From NCBI GenBank assembly GCA_026770025.1, contig JAMXDE010000006.1, positions 3,230,001 to 3,294,000 on the forward strand: DNA of 64,000 nucleotides. Direction: 5' to 3'. The DNA is from Craspedostauros australis. Its lineage: Eukaryota; Bacillariophyta; Bacillariophyceae; Mastogloiales; Achnanthaceae. Below are positions 22,213 to 32,093 of this stretch, piece by piece. Position numbers and translations under genes: made by a program. Positions within the stretch are counted from its first letter, which is position 1. The number at the start of each line of letters is the position of its first letter. The notes beneath the pieces are model-generated. The model was not told where the DNA came from, made no database searches, and saw only the letters and a list, made by a program, of their open reading frames with translations.

Positions 22213-24460
22213 GGTGCTGGCTTTGAGTGTTGGAAGTGTTATCAATTGCCGTACGAGTACGGTTGTGTGCGTGCGTGTGTGCCTGCTTCCGAGAAGGCCG
22301 ATGATGGTGATGATGGCGATGATGCAGAATTATGACCAAAGTAGCAGATGTCGGCGGTTGATGTGGACATGATTGTAATTGCCGCTTGAGCGATGCTGGA
22401 GATAGGAACTGAGAGGTGTGTGAGGGGTGAAATATCACGCGATCAGAGCGGCGTGAAGCTGCTCAATCTGGACCATTTTGCTCGGACTTGATTGGCCTTG
22501 TCATTGTGGATACCATTTGGCTTTGACGGGGAAATAGATACAGCATTGCATCATGCCGCACGCAAGTGGACTTACCATCCTCCGCTCTACTTTGCGTGGA
22601 ATAGAGTAGAGCATGGAAGTCACTTTTCGGAAACAGGGCGAATCGATGCGAGCGAACAATACCTGGCCGCCTTTTCGGCTTCATCATGATACCAACGTCG
22701 AGTCGGGATGTTGTCGAATATAGTAGAGTGAGTCCTCTTGGCTTGTTTGTGCGTTGCGTTGTGTCGTGTTGCATCCCTGTTGACCCTTTGATTTGGTTTC
22801 GGCGCTGTGGTGTTTGGTGTTGGTTGGTGATTTGGGGTATCGAAAAGTGTGGAAACGGAAACGAGTTGGACCACGAGGCGCACTTGTGCAGAACGGACTT
22901 TCTGCAGCGTCATCGTCCAATTGGTGGGAACCGTGTGCCGTCGCAATCATCAGATGATCAGGTCTCTCTCTCTCTCTCGATGTGGATGGAGAGAGTGATT
23001 TCGCCGTCATCCTCATGGGAACGATGATTGAATGATAATGATGAAGTCGACTGCAGCAGTTAAGGCACAATTCGGAAAGAGACCATCGCGTTTATGAAAC
23101 GATGCGACCTTTTGTGCATCTATTGCTGCTCCTGTTTATGCCGCCCATGTCGAATCGGGCATGTATGAATTGTGACACCGTCATCGAAGTACGAGAAAGA
23201 GCGAGAGATGTAGTCGCAAGTCCCTCGAAAAATGATGCCGAGACGACAGCAGATGATCGTCATGTTCCGTTTGCGATGGACGCTGTATGTTGGACAAGTC
23301 ACTTCGCGTTGAATTTCTGTTGCAGCACCATCCTGATGTGCAACGACTTTCGGCTCTTCCATCTCCATCCTTTATCGCCAGATGCTCAGCTGCGTCGCCT
23401 CAACCAGCCATCTTCCGTGCCTCCATCTCTTGACTCTCGCGCGTGTTTCACGCCGGCACGAGGGCGTGAGGAAGAGTACGTACGATTCGTTCACCTCGTC
23501 AAATTGAAACCGGGGAGAACGGCTTGAACGGCTGAACTGCCGGTGCGGCCAAAGGTACAGCTGCAGGTGCAGGTGCAGTTGCGAGTTGTCTTCGCAAGTT
23601 TGGGAAATCCCATTTCGAAAGCGAGAGAGACGAAGGAGGTGGTGAACGAAAAGATGAGCGGGTCGAGAAAAAGAAGGGGAGACATGCGGCTGCTAATCCC
23701 GAGTGCTCGATGTACATCATTGGGGACATTCCAACAACTCAAACATGAAGAGCACGAATACGAGTACGAACCCACGCAGACGGTCATAGCTAAGGCCCAA
23801 ACATACAAAACACGTTGAACGTATGCGAAACGACGATCAACATCCATGGCAAGGTTGATCACGGAGAAATGTAACGAGGCTTATGATCAATCACGGTGAG
23901 AGTTGAGAACCAAAATCGGCTTTTGGCACCTTCCCCAATCGCCAACATGGAACCCAGACCCACAACAAACCTCAACAACCCGGTGGCGAATCAACTTCAC
24001 ATCGTTGCGACTATCCAAACGGACAGCTGTAGTTTGTTCCTTCGCCACTTGGTGATCGATCTTCCGTCACACCAATGCTCGTTGCTTTGTGATGTGGTTG
24101 GCACTCATGCCAATGCAAGTGCAGATGCAAACGTAGTGCGAGCACGAGCGCGGGTTCGAGCGCAAGAGGGATACCAACAATGCAGGCGTTGTTCCTTTCA
24201 TCATTTGTCGTCTCTCTCTCCTGAGCGAGAGGGGGAGAGCAAAGAAGAACAGATTGGAGCAGAGATAAGGTAGCATAGCATTCTTAATCTAGATAGAGAG
24301 AGCTGTTGCTTTGTTAACACTACTGGCATCGCACCACCAGTGGAGCACCATTCACTTCCCCACGAATGTGTTGTGTACTTTGAATCGCTTGCTTCGCCCG
24401 ATGCATGAACGAGATGTTGAGAATTGGTTTGACCGGTCAACGATCTCGCCTCAGCGGCCC

Positions 24461-24499
<39 letters not shown>

Positions 24500-24518
24500 C
24501 TCTCTTTTCGTTCGCCGT
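22213..24518. other. Intergenic region with microsatellites
   Basis: About 2.3 kb between the two CRGLE-family genes. Open frames are short and without motifs. It contains short CT runs near 22966-22978 and a long (TC)16 at 24465-24496. The promoter of the 21565-22212 gene should lie at its left end. Confidence 0.45.
24465..24496. repeat. (TC)16 microsatellite
   Basis: Thirty-two bases of uninterrupted TC repeat lie just downstream of the stop codon of the minus-strand gene that ends at 24519. Confidence 0.95.
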
Positions 24519-25433
24519 TCACTGCATCCAGGCATCTCTGTGATCCATCATGCCAATGTGCTGCGCGGTGACCTGCGACATGATCGTTGATTCAGTGTAG
24601 ACATCAGCAATCGCATCTTCATCCACGATGGAGTCCTTGCGCAGCTGCTCCTGCTTTTCCAGCACGACATCTCTGGCGGTCTGGCGCACCAACTTCCTCT
24701 GCTCGGCTCTCGCTGGCAGCTGGATCTCCAATCCGCGTCGGCAGTACTCATGCGTGTCGTAAGGAAGCTCGTCTTTGTGCATCATCATGACGGTCTCCCT
24801 CGCATCGCGTCGCAGCCCTTTGAGCTCTGGCTTGGTGTACCAAATGTCATGAGCAACGCAGCGACTGCTGTTGTTGCTGCCCTCAGCTTGCTCGGCATTG
24901 TCACCGTGGGTCTCGGCGTTGGTGCTGCTGTCAACATCAACGCTGCTCTCGCCATCGACCATTGCGTATCGCGGCATTGTCTTCACTCGCACGGATGAGT
25001 AGAAAGTGACGTTCCTTCGCTTCTTCTGCTTCTTGTTGCTGCTCTTGCTCTTTCTGCTTTTGTTGTTGCTAGTGATGATGTTGTCAACAGCGTTGATGCT
25101 GATGCTGGTGGCTTTCTTCATGCTGCTTCGGAGGCCATTGTTGGCGTTGCCATCACCGTCATTCTCCTTGTTGCTATCGTTGGCATCCACGCTGGCATCC
25201 ACGCTGACATCATAGTCGGCATAGCCATGTCTGGCAGATGGCAACGGAAGGTCGGATGGTGGATCGAGAGGACGTCTCTTGGATGATGTCGGCGACTTCC
25301 TGCCATTCTTTGGGATAACGGAGACAGTTGAATGCTCAGAACGGCCAGAGTCCGAGTCGGCGATGGCGATCGCAAGTGCAAGTGAGAGCGATATGGGACG
25401 TGCTTGGTGTTGGTGAGAATCGTTGCGAACCAT
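24519..25433 (-). CDS. CRGLE-motif family protein, third copy
   Basis: Open frame of 304 residues with an ATG at 25433. Residues 1-130 are disordered and rich in Ser/Asp/Asn, with a basic KSRKSKSSNKKQKKRR block that may act as a nuclear localisation signal. The core then reads RNVTFYSSVRVKTMPR, IWYTKPELKGLRRDARETV, EYCRRGLEIQLP, RQTARDVVLEKQEQL and a tail with Ala/Ser-rich helices. This is the most canonical of the three family members in the window. I know this arrangement as recurrent in diatom genomes but know no function for it; the conserved RGLE and the following VLEKQ helix would be the place to look. No introns are evident. Confidence 0.75.
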   Translation of the reverse strand: MVRNDSHQHQARPISLSLALAIAIADSDSGRSEHSTVSVIPKNGRKSPTSSKRRPLDPPSDLPLPSARHGYADYDVSVDASVDANDSNKENDGDGNANNGLRSSMKKATSISINAVDNIITSNNKSRKSKSSNKKQKKRRNVTFYSSVRVKTMPRYAMVDGESSVDVDSSTNAETHGDNAEQAEGSNNSSRCVAHDIWYTKPELKGLRRDARETVMMMHKDELPYDTHEYCRRGLEIQLPARAEQRKLVRQTARDVVLEKQEQLRKDSIVDEDAIADVYTESTIMSQVTAQHIGMMDHRDAWMQ

Positions 25434-26961
25434 CTTTGCGTTGTTGTTGTTGTCGTGCGATCTGGAGTTGTTGTTAGAACGTTGTGTGTTACTGTGTGGT
25501 TGTTGTGATTCGGTTGATCCTGTTAAAATTGTGAGAGATAGATGAGGCGAAGCTCCGACTGTCGGTTGTTGTTGGAGGTATCCTTCAAGTATTTGAAGGT
25601 ATGTGTTGATTAGCGCTGAGTATTGCTACGTATTGGTATGTACGCTCTCTCTGTCTGTCTGCATTGTGTCGTGCAAAGTATTGGCAGAGGGTGGCTATTC
25701 ATGCACAACGACCAGCGGGATGTCACTTCGTTGGGTCACGCACACCTACGTCAGGCGAAAAGCAATGCTAGCGCCAACGACAACAAGAACAACATCAACG
25801 AACGTCCCTGGTTTCTCATGGGGATCCAAGTTTCTCTTCTTGTTTCGCTCTTCTCTGTCGTCTTGTCGGCCACCCAAGCCAATGCTCGTAACACCGCCAG
25901 GCCAACAACTGTAGTTTCACGGACAGGGAAAACCATGACAACGACAACAAAAACGAAAACGACCACAGCAGCACAAGTTACATGGCTCGTAAGACCACTC
26001 CACGCTGATGAACACTCGTACGTACTTACGCTCTCGCCCACACCAAGGACGAACAACTCACGCGACAGCGATCACGACAACAACAACAGCAACAACAACA
26101 ACAACACGGAAAAGAAAGTGAGACTGGATTGCCTGCGTACAGAACACGGAGGTTCCAAGACAATCCAAAACAATCCAGACACAAGCAGAAAATATCTCCA
26201 TTCCACCGACGCTTCGTTCTGTTTGCTACTGAAAACCATGTCGCATTCTCTTTGCATTTCTCCGTCTTTGAGTGACACCTTGGACGCATCTTGTTTGAAT
26301 CCAATACCCATGCCTCAAGCATAAATACTATCAGAGGGGCTTGTCATTCCAAACGTCACGACACCATGATCACTCACTACGACATGTTTGACAGGTCACA
26401 ATAATTATGCTTCAGAGCCTTCTATTCGTACTCGTAACCCACGTTCTTCGCGTGACGAGAACGGACTATCCGCTGTGACATTTAAAACACCGAGCAAACA
26501 ACACGGATCGAGAGACAGCACAACTTTGAAAGTAGCGGTAGAATATACATAAAGACACGAAACAGAGAAAGCGAACACGAGAGTGAATGAACAAAACGGA
26601 CAGCGAAAACACAAATACGAACAACTCTACATACACGTCTCAATGGCACATCAACCCAAACGTGCCATGCCAACACCACAAACAAACCAACAACCGGACT
26701 TCAGCAAATGAAGATGTCCCAGCGACCCATTGGTGAATGCATTGAAGATCCTCCACCGTTGGATAGACAATTACAGTTACATTTTACATTTACAGTACCA
26801 TTGACATCGGAACATTAATCTGCGACTGTTGCGTCTGCACTTCCGATTGAACACTTGCAATGCAATGCAATGCAATGGACTAGCTCGCACTCTACGAGCT
26901 ATCGCGGCCTCGCTTCCGCTTCCGTTCCCACTCCCACGCTCAATATTTACTCCAACGTGCT
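25434..26961. other. Intergenic region, no supported gene
   Basis: About 1.5 kb. A 233-codon frame at 25623-26324 starts with a non-ATG codon region, is rich in Thr and Asn runs (ACAACAACA repeats near 26075-26105), and shows no domain. I do not call it a gene. The left end should contain the promoter of the 24519-25433 gene. Confidence 0.4.
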
Positions 26962-27171
26962 CTACTTAGCGACGTTCGCAGGGGTGATTCGTTTCCTTCG
27001 GTAGAAGAGGACGTACGCCATTTCGGACACGACGTGCCGCGGAGGTATGGGCTCGACGAGGTCATCATCGAACTGGAGCCAGAGCGGGTTGGAGAACGTT
27101 ATTCCTGCTCTCAGCGATGAAGAGACAATGGAATGCAATTCATCTTCGTCCATGTTTGGCAGGGCAAACAT
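26962..27171 (-). pseudogene. Ubiquitin-specific protease C-terminal fragment
   Basis: Sixty-nine codons ending in WLQFDDDLVEPIPPRHVVSEMAYVLFYRRK when read in pieces: the FDDD followed by AYVLFYRRK pattern is the end of the UCH/USP catalytic domain, where the strand with AYVLFY closes the fold. The upstream catalytic Cys and His boxes are not found in the neighbouring sequence. It is probably a truncated copy or an orphan exon. The match is short, so confidence is limited. Confidence 0.45.
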
Positions 27172-28299
27172 AACTGGTTGGAGCAGAGTCCTTGGATGCT
27201 GAAAAATGGCTGCGAGGCTCGAGCTTCATTCCATTGCTCTGCAATCTTTGATCCGCCATGGGCATGATGGGCATGCTCATCATAGCTTTGTCCAGTTCAC
27301 CGTTTACTTCCATGCAACAAGCTAGAATCGCAATATGATGTGTGGCCAATGAAATAGTGGAGCGAGTCACACATACAAAGCTGCTGGCTTCTATGCAAGT
27401 GTGCTGTGCACATGGTATCAACGTGATCTGACCATTCTGGCACTCTTGACATCATCATGGAGCTTGAGGCCAATGTGCTAGTAGCTTTCTATGATACCTT
27501 TGGGTGAGGACCATCCCTCCATCCATGAGTGTCGAGATGTACATGTGAGTATATGTCGAGATGTACGTGTATATGTGCATCGTTCACCTGTTATTCTCTC
27601 ATACGCACTTGGACGGTATAACTACACTCGTGTCAATAGTATGCTGTGATTCGTCAGAATTACAGCGGAAATGGAACACACGAAAAGGGGCAAGATTTCT
27701 GGAGGAAATTTGCAAATAACGATTTCTGAGAGAATTGGAAGATCGTCCGTCCATCCATCAATGGTACCAAGAGAATCTCGAGGTACTTCCCAACTAAACC
27801 TCAGATGACGATATCATCTGACAGACTCCTGCATCACCAATGGAACGTGACATCTGGAGAGCAGAAGGACGCCTACTGACGTCAACAGGATGTCATCATG
27901 TCACCACGTCGACATCTGTCTCCAAGTCAGAACAGGAGGCAAAGATCCGATGACCGAAGGGCATCAGCATCATGGATACAGAAGGTGAACTTCAAATGGT
28001 AAGTACTCATGGAGTAGGAGCCAGTACTGAATGAACAGAGTGTCGAATGCGGAGTACGCATCGAACACAGAGTATTGTGTAGCACGAGCACACGCTGTTG
28101 AGAGAGAAAGAGAGAATACAGAGAGGAGCGAGAGAGCATCTCGCGTACCGACTCATAGTCGGAGACCGAATCTACAAAACAGATTGAAACACCGAGAGCA
28201 TCAGGCAAGAGAACGGGCATACACCAAGAGGATCGGAGTAGCCAAGTAATGAAATAGCAAACAAACGACTATCAACCAACACCATCTTCCACGATCGTA
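27172..28299. other. Intergenic region, nothing recognised
   Basis: About 1.1 kb with scattered short frames and no domain. A GAGA-rich stretch lies near 28100-28135. Confidence 0.4.
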
Positions 28300-28317
28300 G
28301 GTTACCATGAGCGGAAC

Positions 28318-28570
28318 TTGCCAACAGATGTCAACAAACGAAAAACTAGACGAACGGAAATAGATCAAGTGCACAGCCACACAACACAACCAGACACATC
28401 GACAGCCAACAAGCAACGGATTCAAACCATAACACTCAATTGTAATTATCTGATTTACACACCATACCATACCATCACACCAAACTGTATCCTGAAGCAG
28501 TCCTTCGGATTATATCTGGGTAAAGACCGACTGCAGTGTCGTTGTTTCAACATAGCTACAATTCCATTCT
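28318..28570. repeat. Interspersed repeat, copy A
   Basis: Sequence around GACAGCCAACAAGCAAC and CAATTATCTGATT closely resembles 45600-45830, which lies just upstream of the ankyrin-BTB gene. The match is clear over about 130 bases and weaker over the next 100. By eye I estimate roughly four fifths identity in the best part. Origin is unknown: a mobile repeat or a shared duplicated 5' flank. Confidence 0.6.
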
Positions 28571-28584
28571 GCTCTATTGTCAAG

Positions 28585-28754
28585 ATGAGCACTGAAAGCA
28601 AGCCGGCTGTGCCAAAGAAGCCCAAGCCGGATGGCGCAACCAAATCAAACCTGGCCAACGACCGCACGCTGTTCATGCGTCCTCCCAAGTTTGTAGGAGC
28701 ATTGGGCTGACCTGAAGAGCTACATGTTCGATCGCGTGGTATGAGCTCAACGCT
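28585..28754 (+). pseudogene. Short broken ORF of unknown family
   Basis: An ATG at 28585 opens 41 codons rich in Lys/Pro, followed by LANDRTLFMRPPKFVG. The frame then stops, but the next frame continues plausibly as HWADLKSYMFDRVV before a stop. A single missing base near 28700 would join them. I do not recognise the product. It may be the first exon or remnant of a larger gene. Confidence 0.3.
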
Positions 28755-29376
28755 ATATTTCAAGCAATAGTGACACCCGTTGACCAATCAGAAAAGATTC
28801 TATTCCCCGTTTCTCTGCCGTTGAACGGGAATCTTGGTGTGACATGATGTCATGACATGCGTGTGTTGCATTTCGCGTTGCATGAATCGTGTTCCCTCCA
28901 TTCACTGACTTGGGAGGACATGGATCAACTTTCTTGCCCGCCCTAAATTCTGAGAAGGTTCTTTCACCCAATCAGGACAGGCCCTGATCTTGGATCCAAT
29001 ATGTTCGAATGGATACAGACCTTCTCAAAGGTATACGGTCAATCGTGTGACTGTACTACTAGCGACATCGTGAGGAGTTGCATCCTAAACGCAGCATATC
29101 ATGTGTTTGGCTTCCTGACTTTTGCAAGTTTGAATTCATGTAGTAACACGCACATTTGCCATGATGTCTCCACGTAAAATTCCACCAGAATGTGCTTGAG
29201 ACTTGCAAACTCTCCCTCATGCTCACAGTTCCAATATCTCAATCTTTGGAGCTCATCAACATCCTACCATATGAATAACTCAATAACCAACAACTACCTC
29301 ACCAACAACGAAGACTTGATCACTCTACATTCTAGGTGTGGTACCCTACAACCCTTCAATTATGTTGAAACAAGAT
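28755..29376. other. Intergenic region left of the LINE
   Basis: About 620 bases without a supported gene. Confidence 0.4.
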
Positions 29377-29395
29377 TGGACATCTGAAGTTGATA
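29377..29395 (+). repeat. Target-site duplication, left copy
   Basis: TGGACATCTGAAGTTGATA here matches 37800-37818 exactly over 19 bases; flanking bases differ on both sides. It marks the 5' boundary of the LINE insertion. Confidence 0.93.
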
Positions 29396-29480
29396 TAGTT
29401 TCGGAACTCCGACAAACCAAACCAAAGAAAAATAAAAACTAATTAATACCCTAACACAACACAAACAACAGCAAAGCAAA

Positions 29481-32093
29481 ATGACTTCGAACGACGAACC
29501 CAACACGAGCAACCGCGAAGAGACGAAGGCAGAAGATGGCCCAACCTTGCCACCTCCCACCAAGGAACCTGACAAACCTGCGAACCCAAGAGAGGACGAT
29601 ACAGGCAACCATCATCGCGCCCGACGACAAGCAAAAAGAGCCATCCCTTACGATGGAGGAACCGAGGAGAACGACCCCGACGACGTGTCCATCACCTACA
29701 AGCCAAGATCCAGCACGTTCAAGACCGCGGCCAACAAGACCGGCATCGACATCACGCCATTCGCACGAGCAACAGGAGACGGATCCATCGACAGATCAGC
29801 AAAAGCAGCATGGAGAGCCAGAGCAATCTGGTATAACAAGGATGAGGCGACGGCCGACCGCGAAAACCCGACCATCAAACAGTGGGAGCACTTCTTCAGA
29901 GATCTCGCAGACGGAAGGGTCACATCATTCGGGCCCATCACGCTGCCCAACAGAGACCCCACAAGAATGAGGCTCCTGCAATTCGTCATCAACGTTGCAT
30001 CCACCGATCCCCACGAGGTATTCAAAGTACATCTTAACGACGACGGCACGGTACGAACGGCAAGAGCAGTCAAAGTATGGAAGGCCGCGAATCGACTCAT
30101 GGGCTCCAACTACGATCTGGGAGCAGCACCTCTCGCAGACAACGACATCCACATCGACACAATGGAAGGCCTCACACTCCAGACGGAAGGCGCGGAAGCG
30201 AGCACAGCCAGGATGTCCACAAGCCAAGCATTTGCAGCCATGCCAATCGACACAACCACGGGATCCATCAGCACAGACAGCGAGTCGTACACCAGCCGCC
30301 AGCCGTCCAAACGCACCAGATTCAAATCTCCGAAACAGACAACCGACATGCCACGAGTCAGCCAGAACAGCACGAACAACTCGCAATCTTCAGGGACGAC
30401 AAGCAGCAACGATTCGTCAACTGACTCAGGCGTGACCAGACACAGAAGTGGCCCTCGGAACCCTGCCAACCGCAAGCCGTCCACAGACGACAACTCCGTC
30501 AGCTCAGATGAGGAATCCAACACATCCCAGGCAAAGATAGCACCACCGCGACACGAGCACACCACCAGATTCACAATCAAACTCAACGTCGACAGAACCG
30601 AAGACGACACCACAGCCGCAGTGCGAGAGCGCATCAAGCGATGGTTCCGGCAGGTCCGACGAATCGATCCTACAGCGGTGATCCTCCCATGGAGAGAGTC
30701 GGCCAACACAGGTCCCCACATCGCCCACTCAGGACAAATTCCAGAGAGAATGGAGGACCTCAGAACCTTCTTTCAAGGATTGCGAGCGCCATCCGGGGCA
30801 ACAGGAATCACGTACGCGAAAGTCCGCATCACCACCAGAGATGATCCCTTCGACATCACGGCAGACCGCAACGCGGAGCTCAACCCATACTACTACAACG
30901 AGCATGAGGGATTGTACAAAGCCCAGCTCCAAGACGCAGAAGAGGTGAAAGAGATCGGCTTCCTACTATACTCTGGAGGATTCACAGACGTGGACAGCAC
31001 AGTGGAAATCATAAACAGGAGCTTCCGACGAACAAACAGCGACATCAGAGTGGGCGGAAAGATGAAGAACATCATCCAGGTCAGCGACGAAACCAGAGAA
31101 AAGTACAGAGAAGGCAAGCGACACTGGACAGTCCAACCTTGGAGAGCGGTGAAGCTGGAAGTCGAAAGATCACAAGCTTACGCTGCGGTCGAAGAAGTCG
31201 CAAACCTCTTTAACACACGAGCGGAGAGACCGGGAGCCACCAACTTCCGGTTCTTGCCCGACAAGAAGTTTGAGCAAATGTCCCGAAAGAAGAGCGAGTT
31301 CCGAGACGGCCTCATGGCAAAACACCAGGCCATACTTGCAGTGATTGAGTACTCGGACTCCGATGGAGTACTGCACCTGGACAAGAAAGTCAAAGGCAAG
31401 GACAACCGCTCCATCACTCTCCGTAAACTCATACTCCGAGAGACAACCAACGACGGCAAACGGATCTTCCACAGTGTGGACAGAGCCCGAGGCACCGACG
31501 ACCAAGTCGTGGCGCACTCATTCCCCGAATACCTGGAACCAGCAAAGCATTTCATGAGCCTCCTGCCTGCAATCGCCCGACACAAAGTAGGCCCCAAAGC
31601 CGAAAAGTGGTTCAGTCCGGAGGTGTGGATTGCCAGCCTCAACATTGTGTACGACCCAGCGACCAACGACTACACGTCCCCTGACACGCACAACCTGGAA
31701 GACATCGCCGATGAAGAGTTCCCCGCCAGTGTGATCATCACCAATATCCCCGATATGATGCCCACCACTCACAGGCCAGCGGCTCTTGACAATCGAAGCC
31801 TGTTCAATCCCAACTCGACGATCGGCACCGCCAACAGGTCCATCGACTCAGCGTACACAGCTGCCCCCAATCTGACCACAGGAGACCAAACAGACAGCGG
31901 ATCCAACGCACCGAACACCCCCAACACAACCTCCCACACCACCGAAGGAATCCTGCGTACCGGCGCCAACACAAGATACAACCAGCCCCAGACAAGGGAA
32001 GCACAACTACTGGCACAGGTGCAAGCACTCCGGCGAGAACTTGGCAAACCCGACGGCGACCCTCCGCAGCCCAATGGAGGCCAGTCACCATGA
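29481..32093 (+). CDS. LINE ORF1 protein
   Basis: First frame of the retrotransposon, 870 residues. The N-terminus is acidic and Pro-rich. A first folded-looking block runs over residues 60-215, a long Ser/Thr/Asn-rich linker over 250-365 and a second block over 370-740 (starting TRFTIKLNVDR). The C-terminus is disordered. ORF1 proteins of this class normally bind RNA and chaperone it, often through CCHC zinc knuckles; I see none here, and no obvious RRM signature. Nucleic-acid binding is therefore assumed from position only. It ends in TGA that overlaps the ATG of ORF2. Confidence 0.85.
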   Translation: MTSNDEPNTSNREETKAEDGPTLPPPTKEPDKPANPREDDTGNHHRARRQAKRAIPYDGGTEENDPDDVSITYKPRSSTFKTAANKTGIDITPFARATGDGSIDRSAKAAWRARAIWYNKDEATADRENPTIKQWEHFFRDLADGRVTSFGPITLPNRDPTRMRLLQFVINVASTDPHEVFKVHLNDDGTVRTARAVKVWKAANRLMGSNYDLGAAPLADNDIHIDTMEGLTLQTEGAEASTARMSTSQAFAAMPIDTTTGSISTDSESYTSRQPSKRTRFKSPKQTTDMPRVSQNSTNNSQSSGTTSSNDSSTDSGVTRHRSGPRNPANRKPSTDDNSVSSDEESNTSQAKIAPPRHEHTTRFTIKLNVDRTEDDTTAAVRERIKRWFRQVRRIDPTAVILPWRESANTGPHIAHSGQIPERMEDLRTFFQGLRAPSGATGITYAKVRITTRDDPFDITADRNAELNPYYYNEHEGLYKAQLQDAEEVKEIGFLLYSGGFTDVDSTVEIINRSFRRTNSDIRVGGKMKNIIQVSDETREKYREGKRHWTVQPWRAVKLEVERSQAYAAVEEVANLFNTRAERPGATNFRFLPDKKFEQMSRKKSEFRDGLMAKHQAILAVIEYSDSDGVLHLDKKVKGKDNRSITLRKLILRETTNDGKRIFHSVDRARGTDDQVVAHSFPEYLEPAKHFMSLLPAIARHKVGPKAEKWFSPEVWIASLNIVYDPATNDYTSPDTHNLEDIADEEFPASVIITNIPDMMPTTHRPAALDNRSLFNPNSTIGTANRSIDSAYTAAPNLTTGDQTDSGSNAPNTPNTTSHTTEGILRTGANTRYNQPQTREAQLLAQVQALRRELGKPDGDPPQPNGGQSP

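Noticed and set aside
25623-26324. 233-codon plus-strand frame
   Set aside because: Low-complexity Thr/Asn sequence, no ATG at its start and no domain; may be chance.
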